Shown one piece after another: positions 9,836-22,800 of a stretch of DNA of 64,000 nucleotides. The notes under the pieces were generated by a model. That model did not search any database. It saw only the letters and a program-made list of their open reading frames with translations, and had not been told where the DNA came from. Made by a program: the position numbers and the translations under genes. Source of the DNA: Cryptomeria japonica (lineage: Eukaryota; Streptophyta; Pinopsida; Cupressales; Cupressaceae); contig NC_081408.1 in the NCBI RefSeq assembly GCF_030272615.1, positions 606,599,673 through 606,663,672 on the forward strand, in the 5' to 3' direction. Every line of letters starts with the position of its first letter. Position 1 is the stretch's first letter.

Positions 9836-11262
9836 AGATTTTACCTTTCACTCTCTCCCTTCCTTCTTCACTCTCTACTACTACTACCCTTTATCTCCCT
9901 CTATTTCTCTCACCTCTCTCTCCCCCTCTCTCTACATTCTCTCAATCATTACCTCTCCCTCCTACCCTCTTTATCTTCCCCTCTTTAAGTTTCTCTCTCC
10001 CTCCCTCTTTACCTCTCTACCTCTCCATGCCTATCTCACTAACCATAGCTCTTCCCCCTCTATCTCTTCACCTCTACCTCTCCCATCTCTCCCTCTCCCT
10101 CCATTCTCTAGGTCTATCACCTTTATATCTCTCACTCTCTAGTTATTTCTCTCCCTCTTGACCTCTTTCCCTACATCCTTACCACTATCTCATTGTGAAC
10201 TTCTCATATTCATTTTCTTCTCTCTCTTTTTCACCTCTCTACCCATCCCCTCACCTCTCGCTCGCTCCCCATCTACCTCTCCATCCCTCCCTCCCTCCCT
10301 CCCTCCTTAGACCTCACTTTCTCTGTTCTCTTATCTCTCTCTCCTCTTCTCTCTCTCCCCTCTCTAAGTTATCACCTCTCCCTCCCTTGTATATATTTTA
10401 GGAAATATTATGTAGCATATTAGGTTTATGGTATAAGATTGAGGGTATTGGTATAGGGATTAGGGTACATAAGGTTAATGGTATTGTCATATTGATACCA
10501 CCCTCTATCTCTCCCTATCCCTCTTCCTCTTTATCTCTCACCTCTCACTCCCCTCTCTAGTTTCCTCCCTCCATTTCTTCCTCTCTCCCTCTCTATATCC
10601 TCCTCCCTCCTTACCCCCATCTTTGTCTCTCATCCACTCTCTCTATTATCTCTCCCTCTTGTATTCTCTCTATATTCTCTAAGTCATCACCTCTCCCTCC
10701 CACTCTATCTACCTCTACATACATGTCTCATTACTCATATCTCTAAATACCCCTCTATCTATCTCACCCCTCTCTCTCCCCATCTAGGTCTCTCACATAT
10801 CTTTCTACCTCTAGGTCTCTCAACTCTCTATTTGTCTCTTATCTAGTTTTCTCCCTCCCTCCCCCCTTACTCCTCTCCCTTTATGAAATCTCTCCTCCCA
10901 TCTCTCTCGCATCACCTCTCTATCTCCTCATTCCCTATATCTCTCACTCCCTCTATGTCTACCTCTTCATCCACCCCTTCTAACTCATTTTTTTCCTCCC
11001 TCACCTCTCAATATCTCCCTCGCTTTATTACCCTCTCCCTCTTTATATCCCACATCTTTACTCCCATATCTCTCTCCCCACACTGCTCGTTTTTATTCTC
11101 TCCCCTTTATCTAGGTCATCACCTTTCCCTCCCACCCTCTCTCTCTCCCCTCTCTAGGTTTCTCCCTCCCTCCCTCTACACTACTCTAACTCTCCATCCA
11201 TGTCTCAGTTCCTACCTATCTATCCCCCTCTATCTATATCACCCATATCTCTACCCATTCAT
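9836..11262. repeat. CT-rich low-complexity tract
   Basis: About 1.4 kb are dominated by CTCTCCCTC/TCTCTACC words on the plus strand, broken only around 10400-10500 by a short G/T/A-rich segment (GGTATAGGGATTAGGG-like). Open frames here translate to Ser/Leu/Pro-rich strings caused by composition and are not genes. The copia-A (-) element is inserted at its right edge. Confidence 0.85.
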
Positions 11263-12511
11263 TATTAGCAACAATTAAGAAGGAAGACTGAGAGGGGGGG
11301 TGAATCAGTCCTCACCAAATCAAAGCAAATTAAACTTCAAGACATTAACTGATAAACCACAACAATAACAGATAAGCAAATTAATAGTACAACACACAAC
11401 ACCAAGATTTTGATGTGGAAAATCTAGTTAAGTGAAAAACCACGATGGGAACCTACCAACAATAAGATGATACTCTATAGTAGTATGTGAAAATATTACA
11501 ATGGGGAATGCACATGCATTCAAGCACATTCCCTAGAGCTCACTTCTCAAAAGATGCATGCCCGGAATGCTACAACCCTCAAGGAAGTCTCACTAAATGA
11601 CAATATAATTCAAACTACAATCTGGAAGGAATGAACTACAATAATAGCATCTACAAATGCCTGATGATAGTTCTGATTAAGCATAGATGTCTGCTCTACA
11701 ACACCAATCTCACCGCAACACTTCGTTAAATGATATATCCTTCTTCTCACATTTACCTCTCTCTGATAATACAAACACAATACTAACACCCAAATTACAT
11801 AAGTATATCACCTATATATAAAAATCATCAACCTTGATAACAAGGTCGGCTAAACCCTCAACTCATAGTTATAAAAATTACATTACATGATACAAAGATC
11901 GATTAGTAGACCAACATTATGATTTATATTACATATCATGGACCTAATTCAAATTCCCAAATGATTACATTCATCAAAAATCCTGCCAAGATCAATCGCA
12001 ACACGCTACACCACCAGAAATACTGCATAACATGCAAATTATCACCGGTGCATGGAAATCACCAAAATCTCACACAATGATAAATATGGATCACAAAAAA
12101 AAATAGGACATGACTAGGAAGCACCATCAAGCACATTAGAATCATCCAGAGCAGTTACACCAATACCTCTTTTCAAATCTTCATCGGTCAACATCTCAAA
12201 GCTCAAGAACACAACCAATCAGCAACTCTCATGAGGAAAGATAACTTGCAGAGCACCAAATCATGAACCATCTAAAATAATGATACATACAATCATCCTA
12301 AAAAATAATGAAAAGTCTTAGCACAAGATCTGATCACACCAGAATATACCGGAGGGAATACCGGATTCTACAAAATAGTGATCAACAAAACCAAACTACA
12401 AAGCCGAACCAAAAACCCTTTTCCAAACTCACTGAAATAACTCATAGGAATATGTTGACATCAATGACAACAACATACCCTAGAAGCAACAATGAACAAC
12501 CAAATCCAACA
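11263..12511 (-). repeat. 3' LTR of copia-A (-)
   Basis: On the minus strand it begins TGTTGGATTTGG at 12511 and ends GCTAATA at 11263 (terminal CA decayed to TA). It aligns by eye with 17089-17905 and with the plus-strand LTR 46345-47604, including the C-tract near its end (GGGGGGGTGAATCAG on the plus strand). Confidence 0.8.
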
Positions 12512-12526
12512 ATCTCCCCCTTTGGC
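12512..12526 (-). promoter_or_regulatory. Polypurine tract of copia-A (-)
   Basis: On the minus strand GCCAAAGGGGGAGAT directly precedes the LTR start TGTTGG. The upstream box TTGCCATCAAT is shared with other copia families in this window. Confidence 0.85.
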
Positions 12527-12845
12527 ATTGATGGCAACATATGAATGTGAAAAATAGTCAATGCAAAGAAAGAAGATATCACCAGCAAACTCCCCCTAAG
12601 ATCAAGGTAGATAAAGTGGTTTTTCATATGATCTCACTCCCCCTTTGACAATAATGCTAAAGATCACCAAAATAGAAAATCAAAATCTCTGCCAAAACAA
12701 AATCATGAATCTCTCTCCCCCTGAGACACACAATCAAATCAATAGACTAATCCAATAGAGGAGCAACACCAACTCATCAACCCAAATAAAAGAATAAGGC
12801 TTTGAATTCCACCGGATCGATGCAACTCAATGCATCTAGTTCTTA

Positions 12846-15800
12846 TTAGCAGGGGTGGAGACCCCTAACTTTGTCTCTTAGATAGACAAATGTATCTATA
12901 GGCAAAGGCTTAGTGAAAATATTAGCAATTTGTTCCTTTGTAGATACATATTCCAGCTTCACCTTTTGTTCACCTACTTGGTCTCTCAAGTAATTATATT
13001 TGATTGATATATGCTTAGTCTTTGAATGTTGCACCAGATTCTTAGACATCTTTATAGCATTGGAATTATTAGAGTATATAGTAGTAGGCTCATCATAAAT
13101 AACTCTAATATCTTTCAACATTTTCGTCATCCAAACTATCTAAGTGCAATTACTAGCAACAACAATGTACTCAGCTTCAACAGTAGATAAAGCTACTAAA
13201 TCTTGTTTCTTGCTGGCTCAAGAAACCAACTTCTTCCCTAAATTGAATTCTCCACTAGCAGTACTCTTTCGGTCATCAATATCACCTACCCAATTTGCAT
13301 TAGTGTAAGCACACAACATGAAATCATCATTCTTTGGATACCATAAACCATAATCTTAAGTTCCCTTTAGATATCTGAATATTCTTTTAACAACAGTGAC
13401 ATGACTCTCCTTCAGATTAGCTTGATATCTAGCTGCCATACACACAACATGCAGAATGTCAGGCCTAGCTTGAGTAAGATATAAAAGTCCACCAACCATA
13501 GATCTGTACAAACTCTGATTAGCTTTAGGAGATTCATCATTTTTAGACAGTTTACAACCAATCACTATAGGAGTTCCAACCGGTTTGGAATCATCTAATC
13601 CAAACTTCTTCAGTAGTTCCTTCACATACTTAGTTTGAGATATAAAGATACCTTTTCTTGTCTGTGTAATCTGCAAACCTAAGAAAAATTTCATCTCACC
13701 AATAATTGACATCTCAAATTCCTTTTGCATATCACTGACAAATTTCATACTCATATAATCATCACCACCAAATTATAATTTCATCAACAAAGACTTTAAT
13801 AATTAAAATGTTATTATTTTCAATCTTAAAGTACAGGTTACTATCAACAGTAACTTTGACAAATCCTAATTTTATCAAGTATTTTGCTAATCTAGCATAC
13901 CAGGCTCTAGGAGCTTGTTTCAATCAATAAAGTGCTTTCTTCAACTTACATACCATGTCTCCATCATTTGATAGTGAAAATCCATTGGCTATTCAATGTA
14001 AACTTCTTCTTCTTCTAGATCACCATTCAAAAATGCGGATTTGACATCCATTTGATATACCTTGAAATTGTTGTAAGTAGCATAAGCAAGAAACAATCTA
14101 ACACCTTCAATTCTAGCAACCAGAGAAATTTTTTCTTCATGATTAATCTCTTCTTGTTGTGAATATCCTTTGTAGACCAGTCTAGCTTTATTTCTGACTA
14201 CTTCATCAGCTTCATTCAATTTGTTCCTAAAAACCCATTTAGTACTAATAACATTTTTATCCTTAGGTCTAGGCACAATTTACCAACTGTTGTTCTTTTC
14301 AATATGATCTAACTCTTCTTCCATGGCTCTAATCTAGTTATCATCTATACAAGATTCAACAATATCTTTAGGTTCAACTTTAGAAATCAAATATATTTCA
14401 TCTACAACTAACCTTCTTCTAGTCATTACTCCTTTATTCTTATCACCAATAATCTGATTCTCAGAATGATTCAATCTTATATACCTCAAAGTCTTCTGAT
14501 TGTTCTGATCTTCGGGTTCCTGCACATCATCACTAGTAGCAACAACATCCAAATTTACAATATCTACTAGATCATTATGCTTATGCTCTTCAAGTTGAAT
14601 AGGAGCTAAAACAACATCTTGACCTTCATCATAAGATTTGATCTCCTCCCCAAGGATTCCATCCACCTTCACACTTGCACTCTCAACTATCTTTCTTAGT
14701 CTCTTGTTATAACATCGATAGGCTTTTCTATTTTTAGAATATCCCAAAAAGATACCTTCATCACTTCTAGCATCAAACTTTTCAATATCCTCATCTCTAT
14801 TGATATAACATTTTCTACCAAAAAATTTGAAATATTTCACAATAGGAACATGACCAAACCAAAGCTCATAAGGGGTCTTACCGGTATCACCTTTGATATG
14901 AACTCTATTGAATGTATAGACTGTGGTGCTAATAGCTTCTATCGAGTAGACCTTCAAAACATTTCCTTCAATCAACATCGTTCTTGTAGCATCTAAAACA
15001 GTATGGTTATTCCTTCCAACAATCTCATTTTGTTATGGGGTCCTAAGCGCAGATAGTTGTCTTTTGATTCCATGCATCTCATAGAAAGAGTTGAACTCAC
15101 CGGAACAGAGTTCTCCACCTCTATCAGATCTCAAACACTTCAACTTTAATCTGGACTCAGTTTCAACTTTAGCTTTGAATATCTTAAATTTCTCAAATGC
15201 TTTTGATTTTTCCTTCAAAAAGTCAACCCACATCATTCTGGAATAATCATCAATTAGCAACATAAAGTATCTATCACCCTGCACACTTCTAACATTTGTA
15301 GATCCACACAGGTTAGTATGCACAAGATATAACAATCCATCTTATGTGTACCATTTTCTCTTGAAAGAAATTTGTGTTTTCTTACTCAACCGATATTCCT
15401 TACATACCAAATTAACAGGTTTAACAATCTTAGGAAAATCCCTAACAACTTGTGTAGAAGTATTCTTGATCAATGAATCAAAGTTTATATGAAATATTCT
15501 TCTATGCCACAACCACCTCTCATGTATCTTAGCAATCAAACAACTTTTCTCACTAGCATTCAAAAGAAAAATGTTACCTTCAATATTAGTTCCAGATGCA
15601 ATCTCTATACCAGAGGCATTCAAGATCTTGCATTTACCATCTTTGAATTATAGATCATAACCCTTATCAACCATTAGTCCAACACTCAAAATATTATGCT
15701 TCAAACCTTCAAAATATAAGACATCATTAGTGTTATGCTTTCCATCAAAATAGAACCTCTCCCACAGATTACATAGGCTTTGTCATCTCCAAATCTAACT

Positions 15801-17032
15801 ATTCCACCATCATACCTTTCCATGCTTACAAATTTGCTTTTATCACTAGTCATATGATTTGAACAACCATTGTCAATCACCCATTCACCTTTTTCTTCTA
15901 CCTTTGCAGTCAAATCTTTTTCCTCAACATAGCAGCTAGTGGAATCAATAGGCACATGTCTATCTTCTTTAATGGAAATAAACACAACTTCATCTCCTTT
16001 TGATTCTTCATCTGTAATACCTTCATCTGCAGTATAATAACAGTTCTTCTAGTTCTGAAACTTCTAGTTAGACTTATAAGGCTTATCATACTTTTCATGC
16101 TTCTCTTATCTATCATTTCTATCAAACTTATCAAGCTTATCATGTCTGTCATACTTAGCCATTCTCTCCATACATCTAGAAGAAAAATTTCCTATCTTAT
16201 TACAAGAATAACATTTCAAGGGCAACTTTTCATCATACTTACCGACACCTTTAGGCAATCTCTGGGCAATCAATGCTTCAAGCTCATCAAGCTCTCTTTC
16301 TTTCTCTATTATCTCTCTCTTTTCTCTTTCATATCTAGATATCCTCCACTCATCAAGATCATATTTTTTCTTACCAGACATAGATGTTGATGCTTTGAAT
16401 GTTGTCTCGGACTTTCCATGTGTTTCTCCAAATTCGTTCAACTCAAATGCAACGAGTTTTCCAACCAATACATTTCTTGTTACTGTAGTTACACTTCAGA
16501 TCTCATCAATAGCGACAACCTTATATTTATAAGTAGGAGGAAAAGATCTTAGCACCTTAGCAACAATCTCATCTTCTTTAATCTTTCCACTGACAGATCT
16601 GATACCAAGGAAAAGATCATTCACCGTAGCCATGTATGAATGTATATTCTCATCATCTCCCATCTTCAATGTCTCATACTTTCCTTTTAAACTCTACAAC
16701 TTAGAAACTTTCACTTGACTATCACCTTCATACAGGATTTCAAAGTTCACCCAGATCTCATGTGCAGTCTAAAGTTCCATAACATTTGTCATTTCAGAAT
16801 CAGTCAAGGCATTGAGTAATGCTTCCTTCGCTCTGATGTTATATTCAGTTTCCTTAACCTCATCAGGAGTGGATGGTCCATTCTGATGAACAACATAGGC
16901 ATTCTTAGTAATCTTCTAATAATATTCTCTTAGACATTTCAAATGCACCTCCATCCGCTTCTTCCATACAGTGTAGTTGCTTCCATCAAACCTCAGACTG
17001 TCCTTCTTGAAAAGAATACCTTGAGCTGTCAT
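12846..17032 (-). pseudogene. copia-A gag-pol relic
   Basis: Read on the minus strand from ATG at 17032. Gag keeps a CCHC knuckle (CYSCNKIGNFSSRC, near 16200). The protease motif IDNGCSNHM (near 15850) has Asn in place of Ser/Thr. A pre-integrase/integrase region (15623-14334) keeps LLIDDYSRMMW. The RT region (14276-13356) has FVDE where FVDD/YVDD is expected, and RNase H ends TKPLP near 12880. Numerous frameshifts and stops split it into fragments, so no intact protein can be made. Order and motifs are those of Ty1/copia Gag-Pol. Confidence 0.85.
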
Positions 17033-17075
17033 TCTGGGTCTCCTCAAGCAATTAAGCTTCTATTGGAGGATCCAA

Positions 17076-17088
17076 CTCTGATACTAAT
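17076..17088 (-). promoter_or_regulatory. Primer-binding site of copia-A (-)
   Basis: On the minus strand ATTAGTATCAGAG follows the LTR end. It is a one-change version of the TGGTATCAGAGC initiator-Met tRNA site common to plant copia elements. Confidence 0.7.
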
Positions 17089-17905
17089 TTTTAGCACCAT
17101 TCAAGAAGGAAGACTAAGAGGGGGGGTGAATCAGTCTTCATTGGATCAAAGAAAATTAAACTTCAAGGCATTAATTGATAAACCACAACAATAACAGATA
17201 AGAAATTAACAGCACAACACCAAGATTTTGACATGGAAAACCCAGTTAAGGGAAAAACCACGGTGGGAACCTACCCACAATAAGATGATACTCTACAGTA
17301 GTATGTAAAAATATTACAATGGGGAATGCACATGCATTCAGGCACACTGCCTAGAGCTCACTGCTCAAAAGATACATGCCTGGAAGGTTACAAACCTTAG
17401 GGAAGTCTCACTGGCTTACAATATAATTTGGAATACAATCTGGAAGGAATGAATTGCAATAATAGCATCTACAAATGGTTGATGACAATTTTGGTTAAGC
17501 ACAGTTGTCTTCTCTTCAACACCAATCTCACCACAATACTTTGTTGAATGATATATCGTTGTTCACACATTTACCTCTCTCTGATAATGCAGACACAATA
17601 CCGACACCCAATTTACATCAGTATATCACCTATATAAACAAATCATCAACCTTGATAACAAGGTCAGCTAAACCCTCAACCCTCAACTCATAATTACAAA
17701 AATTAAATTATACGATACAAAGATTGACCACTAGACCAATATTATGATTTACATTACATAGCATGGACCTAATTCAAATTCCAAAATAATTACATCGATC
17801 ACAAACCCGCCAAGATCAACCGCAACACACTACACCACCATAAATACTACATAACATGTAAATTATCATCGCTTCATATAAATCACCAAAAACTCACACA
17901 ATGAT
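17089..17905 (-). repeat. 5' LTR of copia-A (-), truncated
   Basis: It matches 11263-12080 closely by eye and then homology stops near 17905, so about 430 bp of U3 are missing. Unrelated AT-rich DNA follows. Confidence 0.75.
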
Positions 17906-18984
17906 CAATGCAGATTGCCAAAGATATAAAGATGTATGAATATTCCTTCTCTTATTTGTTGTGCACTTTGTATCATCATCAAGCATCTTATGAAGAAGAT
18001 AACATGCACACAAATAATGATCAAGATAAAAGTTCAAAGATAAAGATGACAGATAAATTATAAAGTAAGGACCATGCCCCATTCCTCATTCTTGACCGCT
18101 ACATGAAGATCGAGGCTTTTGTAAGATTCCTGAAAACAGGTGTAAAGAAAAGATGGAAAGATAAAAATAATTAAAGAAGAAAGATCAAGGATCAAGGATT
18201 ATAGTAAAAAGATCAAGATAAAATTATACAAGGTAATGTATTCAAAAGATAAATGAGCAAGAAAAAATACCAAATGACAAACAAGTCAACAACCATTATA
18301 TCTTACCAAAAAGGATAAGCTCAATGTAGACACATAGCACCTAACATAGGAAAGATGCATTGATCAAGGTGTAGATAACTAGATAAAACCTAATATAGGA
18401 AGGATGCATCCATCAAGGCATGAATAGTTAAATAGATAATGATAGATACAAGATAGATGAGAAAGAAGGTATGCAAGAAGCTGACTTAGTTCAACATCAA
18501 TCCCTCGCTTTCGATTTTTGTGAAAGCTCAAATATTTTTGTCTCATGAAATGTATAGTGTTAACTTTTTTTGTATTTTGGTTTAAGTGTCAAATGTTTGT
18601 GATGATACTCTCTTTACAAAGGGTGAAAAGCAAGGATCCAACCCTAAAACTATGTTAAAAGAATACCCCTAATTAGGAAAAGGACTAGTTTTATTTTGAT
18701 AGATGGAATGGATAAGGTAAGGTTTATTGTAGTAAGAGGATAGGCAAAACATAAATACTGATAACCAAGCCACGATAGATGGATAAATGGTACCAATAGA
18801 GTGGACCTACTATGTACAAGCTTACTAAACAATTGTGAGGGTCAAACGTAAAGTTTCTTAAGATGAATACTATTGATAAGCTCATCAAAAGATTCTCTAT
18901 CAAGTGTAGCAAGTCTATAAGATCTAGATCCATAGTTAGATGTAATGACATAGGGTCCTAACCAATATAGACAATCTAAGATGA
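17906..18984. other. AT-rich spacer, nothing recognised
   Basis: Purine-rich on the plus strand (many AAGATAAA-like words at 18100-18500). No domain, repeat boundary or RNA gene could be identified. Confidence 0.5.
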
Positions 18985-19640
18985 AGTTTGATAGTGTAGG
19001 CCAATGGCTTCCTCCTCTTCAAGGAGTTGTGAAGATAAATATTGATAGCTCTTATAAGGGGAATCCTGGTCATGCAAGTTTAGATGGTAATGTTAGATAT
19101 AGTTTTGGTGATGTTCAATTTTTTCTTTTTCATTTATAAAGGGTTTCATATGAATAACTTCATTGAGGTTCTCACCATCTTGTATGCTATGGAGAGAGGT
19201 TGTGATCTTGGTTGGAAAAGGATTATTTGTGAATCTGATTCTAATTCACAAGTAGTGGTGAATATGTCGAATGACCATTGCTTATATTATGCTAATTGGC
19301 ATTTACATGTGCTTATTTGACAGATTCTAAGTTTGAGTAGGTCTTTAGAATTAGTTACATTTTGTCATATTCCTAGGGAATGGAATAAAGTAGCGAATTG
19401 TTTGACAAAATAGACATTTGATTGAATGCAAGGTTGAAATATTACAAACAGGGGACATTTGCCTTTATATGTATCTCAAATGTTAAAGCAATTAGTTGTG
19501 AAGGATAGGAATGAGTAGTTCATTATTTTTCATAAGATTGTTGATCATTCTTACTTTGTAATTTTTATTTTTATTTACTAAAGTTTTACCCTTTTCTAAT
19601 TTTTTTTTTGATTAATATATCTTTATATTTTAATTCTTAA
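18985..19640 (+). pseudogene. LINE (L1-type) RNase H domain relic and 3' tail
   Basis: Plus-strand fragments match the RNase H domain found at the C-terminus of plant LINE ORF2 proteins: WLPPLQGVVKINID near 19005, NNFIEVLTILYAMERG near 19150, GWKRIICESDSNSQVVVNM near 19215 and HIPREWNKVANCLTK near 19365. Stops and frameshifts interrupt it. A T-rich 3' end follows at about 19500-19640. Only the 3' end of a LINE is present, as expected of a 5'-truncated insertion. It lies about 200 bp upstream of the GDSL gene start. Confidence 0.75.
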
Positions 19641-19849
19641 TAAGAAGAAAATTAATCCGGAAATGAAAAGAAAAAAACCTTGAATTCTTAAATCCTATTA
19701 AAAATATTCAATTAAAATACCAACGCCTTCATTCCTCGATACTTGTTTCCTATTTGTAGTCTTTTAAATAAAAGAAAATGCAAATTGTTTGTCTTCAAAA
19801 AGCACATTCATCAACCTCAAGTTAACAACTCTGAATACAAAATCATCTA

Positions 19850-22800
19850 ATGCGGATTTTAAGCTGGCAACATGCACCAAATGCCATCCATCCGAAGCCT
19901 ATAAAATTACAGGATATCCAGAGCGAATTCCCACCTGACCAAGAAAAAAATTTAAAAAACTCACCCAGTAAATTTCTCATGGCCATCTTTGGCGTCGTGT
20001 ATATATTTCAACGAGGCCTATCTTTCATAACTACCTTGGAAGCCATGATGCCAGGCGCTACAATCTTGTTAGCCTTTGCCATCGTAATCTACATTTTGCT
20101 TCTACCCACGTCATGGGGTCAAACCTCCTCGCCTCTGCAACCAATACCCACAGATTCCACCGCTCTCTTCTGTGCTCAATCTCCCTGTTCACCAAATGAA
20201 AATGAGGGCCATGACCTTTCCAATTGCCAGCAATGGAAAGAAAACGTAGAACAATTAGACGAGAAACAAGACCCACATCTGCTTGAACGTATTTCTTCTC
20301 TAAACCATGAATTCCCTGTTTCCATGGCTGATGCTCCGAACAAAAGCAATGCAGATATACCAGGGGCAGGGGAAACGGACTCTTCGTCACTTGTCCCTGC
20401 TTTTTACATTTTTGGGGACTCCACTGTAGATAGTGGGAACAATAACTATTTGGGTACTTTTGCTAGAGCTGATGTCCCTCCCTATGGCAGAGATTTTGAT
20501 ACCCACATGCCCACTGGCAGATTCTCCAATGGCCGCCTCACTGTAGATTATTTGGGTATGTAAATTGATCTTTGGTTTCTTGTTTATTGTTAATTTTCTT
20601 TGAATTTTGATATTCTTGGCTGTTAAATTTGGGTCTAGCATATTATGCAGAGGTGAAGTATGATTTGTTGTTGTGTGTGTGTATCTTGCAGCTCTGTTCA
20701 TGGGACTGCCATTTGTTCCAACATATCTTGGATTGGGTGGAATGGTGGAGAATATGATGCAGGGTGTTAATTTTGCATCTGCAGGAGCGGGGGTTTTGTA
20801 TTCCAGCGGCGCTGATTTGGTTAGTGACTTTTCTTGTTGTTTTGCCTTGTAGCGTATAATCTTCATATTCCTTTCATTTCATAGGCTACATTTTAAGGCT
20901 CTGATCATTATGGCAATCCCTTGGAATGTACCCTGTAAACTTTGGAGGCTGCTCAAATTTAGCACTCTGTTCTTGATGGTTATGCTGAATGGGTGCAAGT
21001 CTGCAATTTATTGAACAATTTCTTGAGGGATTGTCAGCTTCTCATGGACTAGCTAGGATTTGAATTTAGTCCCACTAGTTTACTGTTGGATATTCTGAGT
21101 ATGGAATGTTGCTAAGTGGGTGACAAATTCTCAATTCATTCAACAATTTATTGAGATACTGTTAGCTTCTCAGGGACTAGCTAGGATTTGCGCCTAGCTC
21201 CTCTTCTCTTTGCTTGGTAGCAACGATTACATTCACTTCTAGTTATTTTACTTTGTAGCCTGTACTCTTCATATTCTTTTCATTTCACAGGCTACATTTT
21301 AAGGCTCTGTTCATTACGGCAATTCTTTGGAATGTGCCCTGTAAACCTTGGAGGTTGCTCAAATGTAACACTTCGTTCTTGATGGTCATGCTGAATGGGT
21401 GACAAGTTTGCAATTTATTGAACAATTTCTTGATGGATTATTAGCTTCTCATGGACTAGCTAGGATTTGAATTAGCCCCTCTCGTTTTACTGTTGGAGTT
21501 TCTGAGTATGGATTGTTACTAAGTGGGTGATAAATTCTCAACTCATTCAACAATTTCTTGAGGTATTGTTAGCTTCTCAGGGACTAGCTAGGATTTGAAC
21601 TTAGCCCCTCTTGCCTTGTAGCCTGTAATCTTCATATTCATTTCATTTCACAGTCTGCATTTTAAGGTTCTGTTCATTATGGCAATCCCTTGGAATGTAC
21701 CCTGTAAACCTTGGAGGTTGCTCAAATGTAACACTCCGTTCTTGATGGTCATGCTGAATGGGTGATAAGTTCGCAATTTATTGAACAATTTCTTGAGGGA
21801 TTATTAGCTTCTCATAGACTAGCTAGGATTTGAATTTAGCCCATCTCGTTTTACTGTTGGAGTTTCCGAGTATGGACTGTTGCTAAGTGGTGACAAGTGA
21901 CAAATTCTCAACTCATTGAACAACTTTTTGAGGTATTGTTAGCTTCTCAGGGACAAACTAGGATTTGAACTCAGCCCCTCTTGTCTTTGCTTGATAGCAA
22001 CGATTACATTCGCTTCTAGTTATTTTTCCTTGTAGCCTGTAATCTTCATATTCTTTTCATTTCGCAGGCTGCATTTTAAGGCTCTGTTCATTATGGCAAA
22101 CCCTTGGAATGTACCCTGTAAACTTTGGAGGTTTCTCAAATGCAACACTCTGTTCTTGATGGTCATGCTGAATGGGTAACAAGTTTGCAATTCATTGAAC
22201 AATCTCTTGAGGGATTGTTATTTTCTCATGGACTAGCTAGGATTTGAACTTAGTCCCTCTCATTTTACTGTTGGATATTCTGAGTATGGATTGTTGCGAA
22301 GTAGGAGTGGGTGACAAGTTCTCAATTCATTGAACAATATCTTGAGGAATTATATTGAACTTCCATGGATTAGCTAGGATTTAACCTTAGACCTTCCTGT
22401 TTTACTGTTCGATATTTTGGGGACGAATTGCTGCTGAGTGGGTGAACAGTTTGCAATTTCTTGAGGGATTGTTAGCTTCTCATGGACTGGCTAGGACTCG
22501 AATTTAGCCCCTAACATTTACTGTTGGATATTCTGAGTATGCATTACTGCTGTGTGGATGGCAAGTTCACAATTCATTGTTAATAGTTTATAACTAGCTT
22601 GGATTTGAACCTAGCAGATTCCATTTACGGTTGGGCATTCCAAGTATGGATTGTTTCAGTCATCGTTTCATGAATTCCACTTTTATGTTTGGACTGCTAA
22701 CCCGTCTGACACATGTTAAATTTCGAAACTAAGATTACTCTGTTTACTGCTTTACCATCGAGCTACTTGTTCTTTTTAAGTTCAAATCACATTTCATAGA

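Larger units (their letters stand above)
11263..17905 (-). mobile_element. Ty1/copia element copia-A, minus-strand copy, decayed
   Basis: Two direct LTR copies (11263-12511; 17089-17905, truncated) flank a minus-strand gag-pol relic in copia order: gag, protease, integrase, RT, RNase H. PPT and PBS lie at the expected internal edges. A plus-strand copy of the same family occupies 46345-58143. The element abuts the CT-rich tract on the left. Its 5' LTR has lost about 430 bp of U3 at 17905, so no TSD can be read. Confidence 0.85.

Noticed and set aside
9826-11278. Ser/Leu/Pro-rich open frames of up to 131 codons
   Set aside because: Pure translation of CT-rich low-complexity DNA; no domain or start context.
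16097-16390. Plus-strand open frame opposite copia-A gag
   Set aside because: Antisense shadow of the copia-A gag relic.
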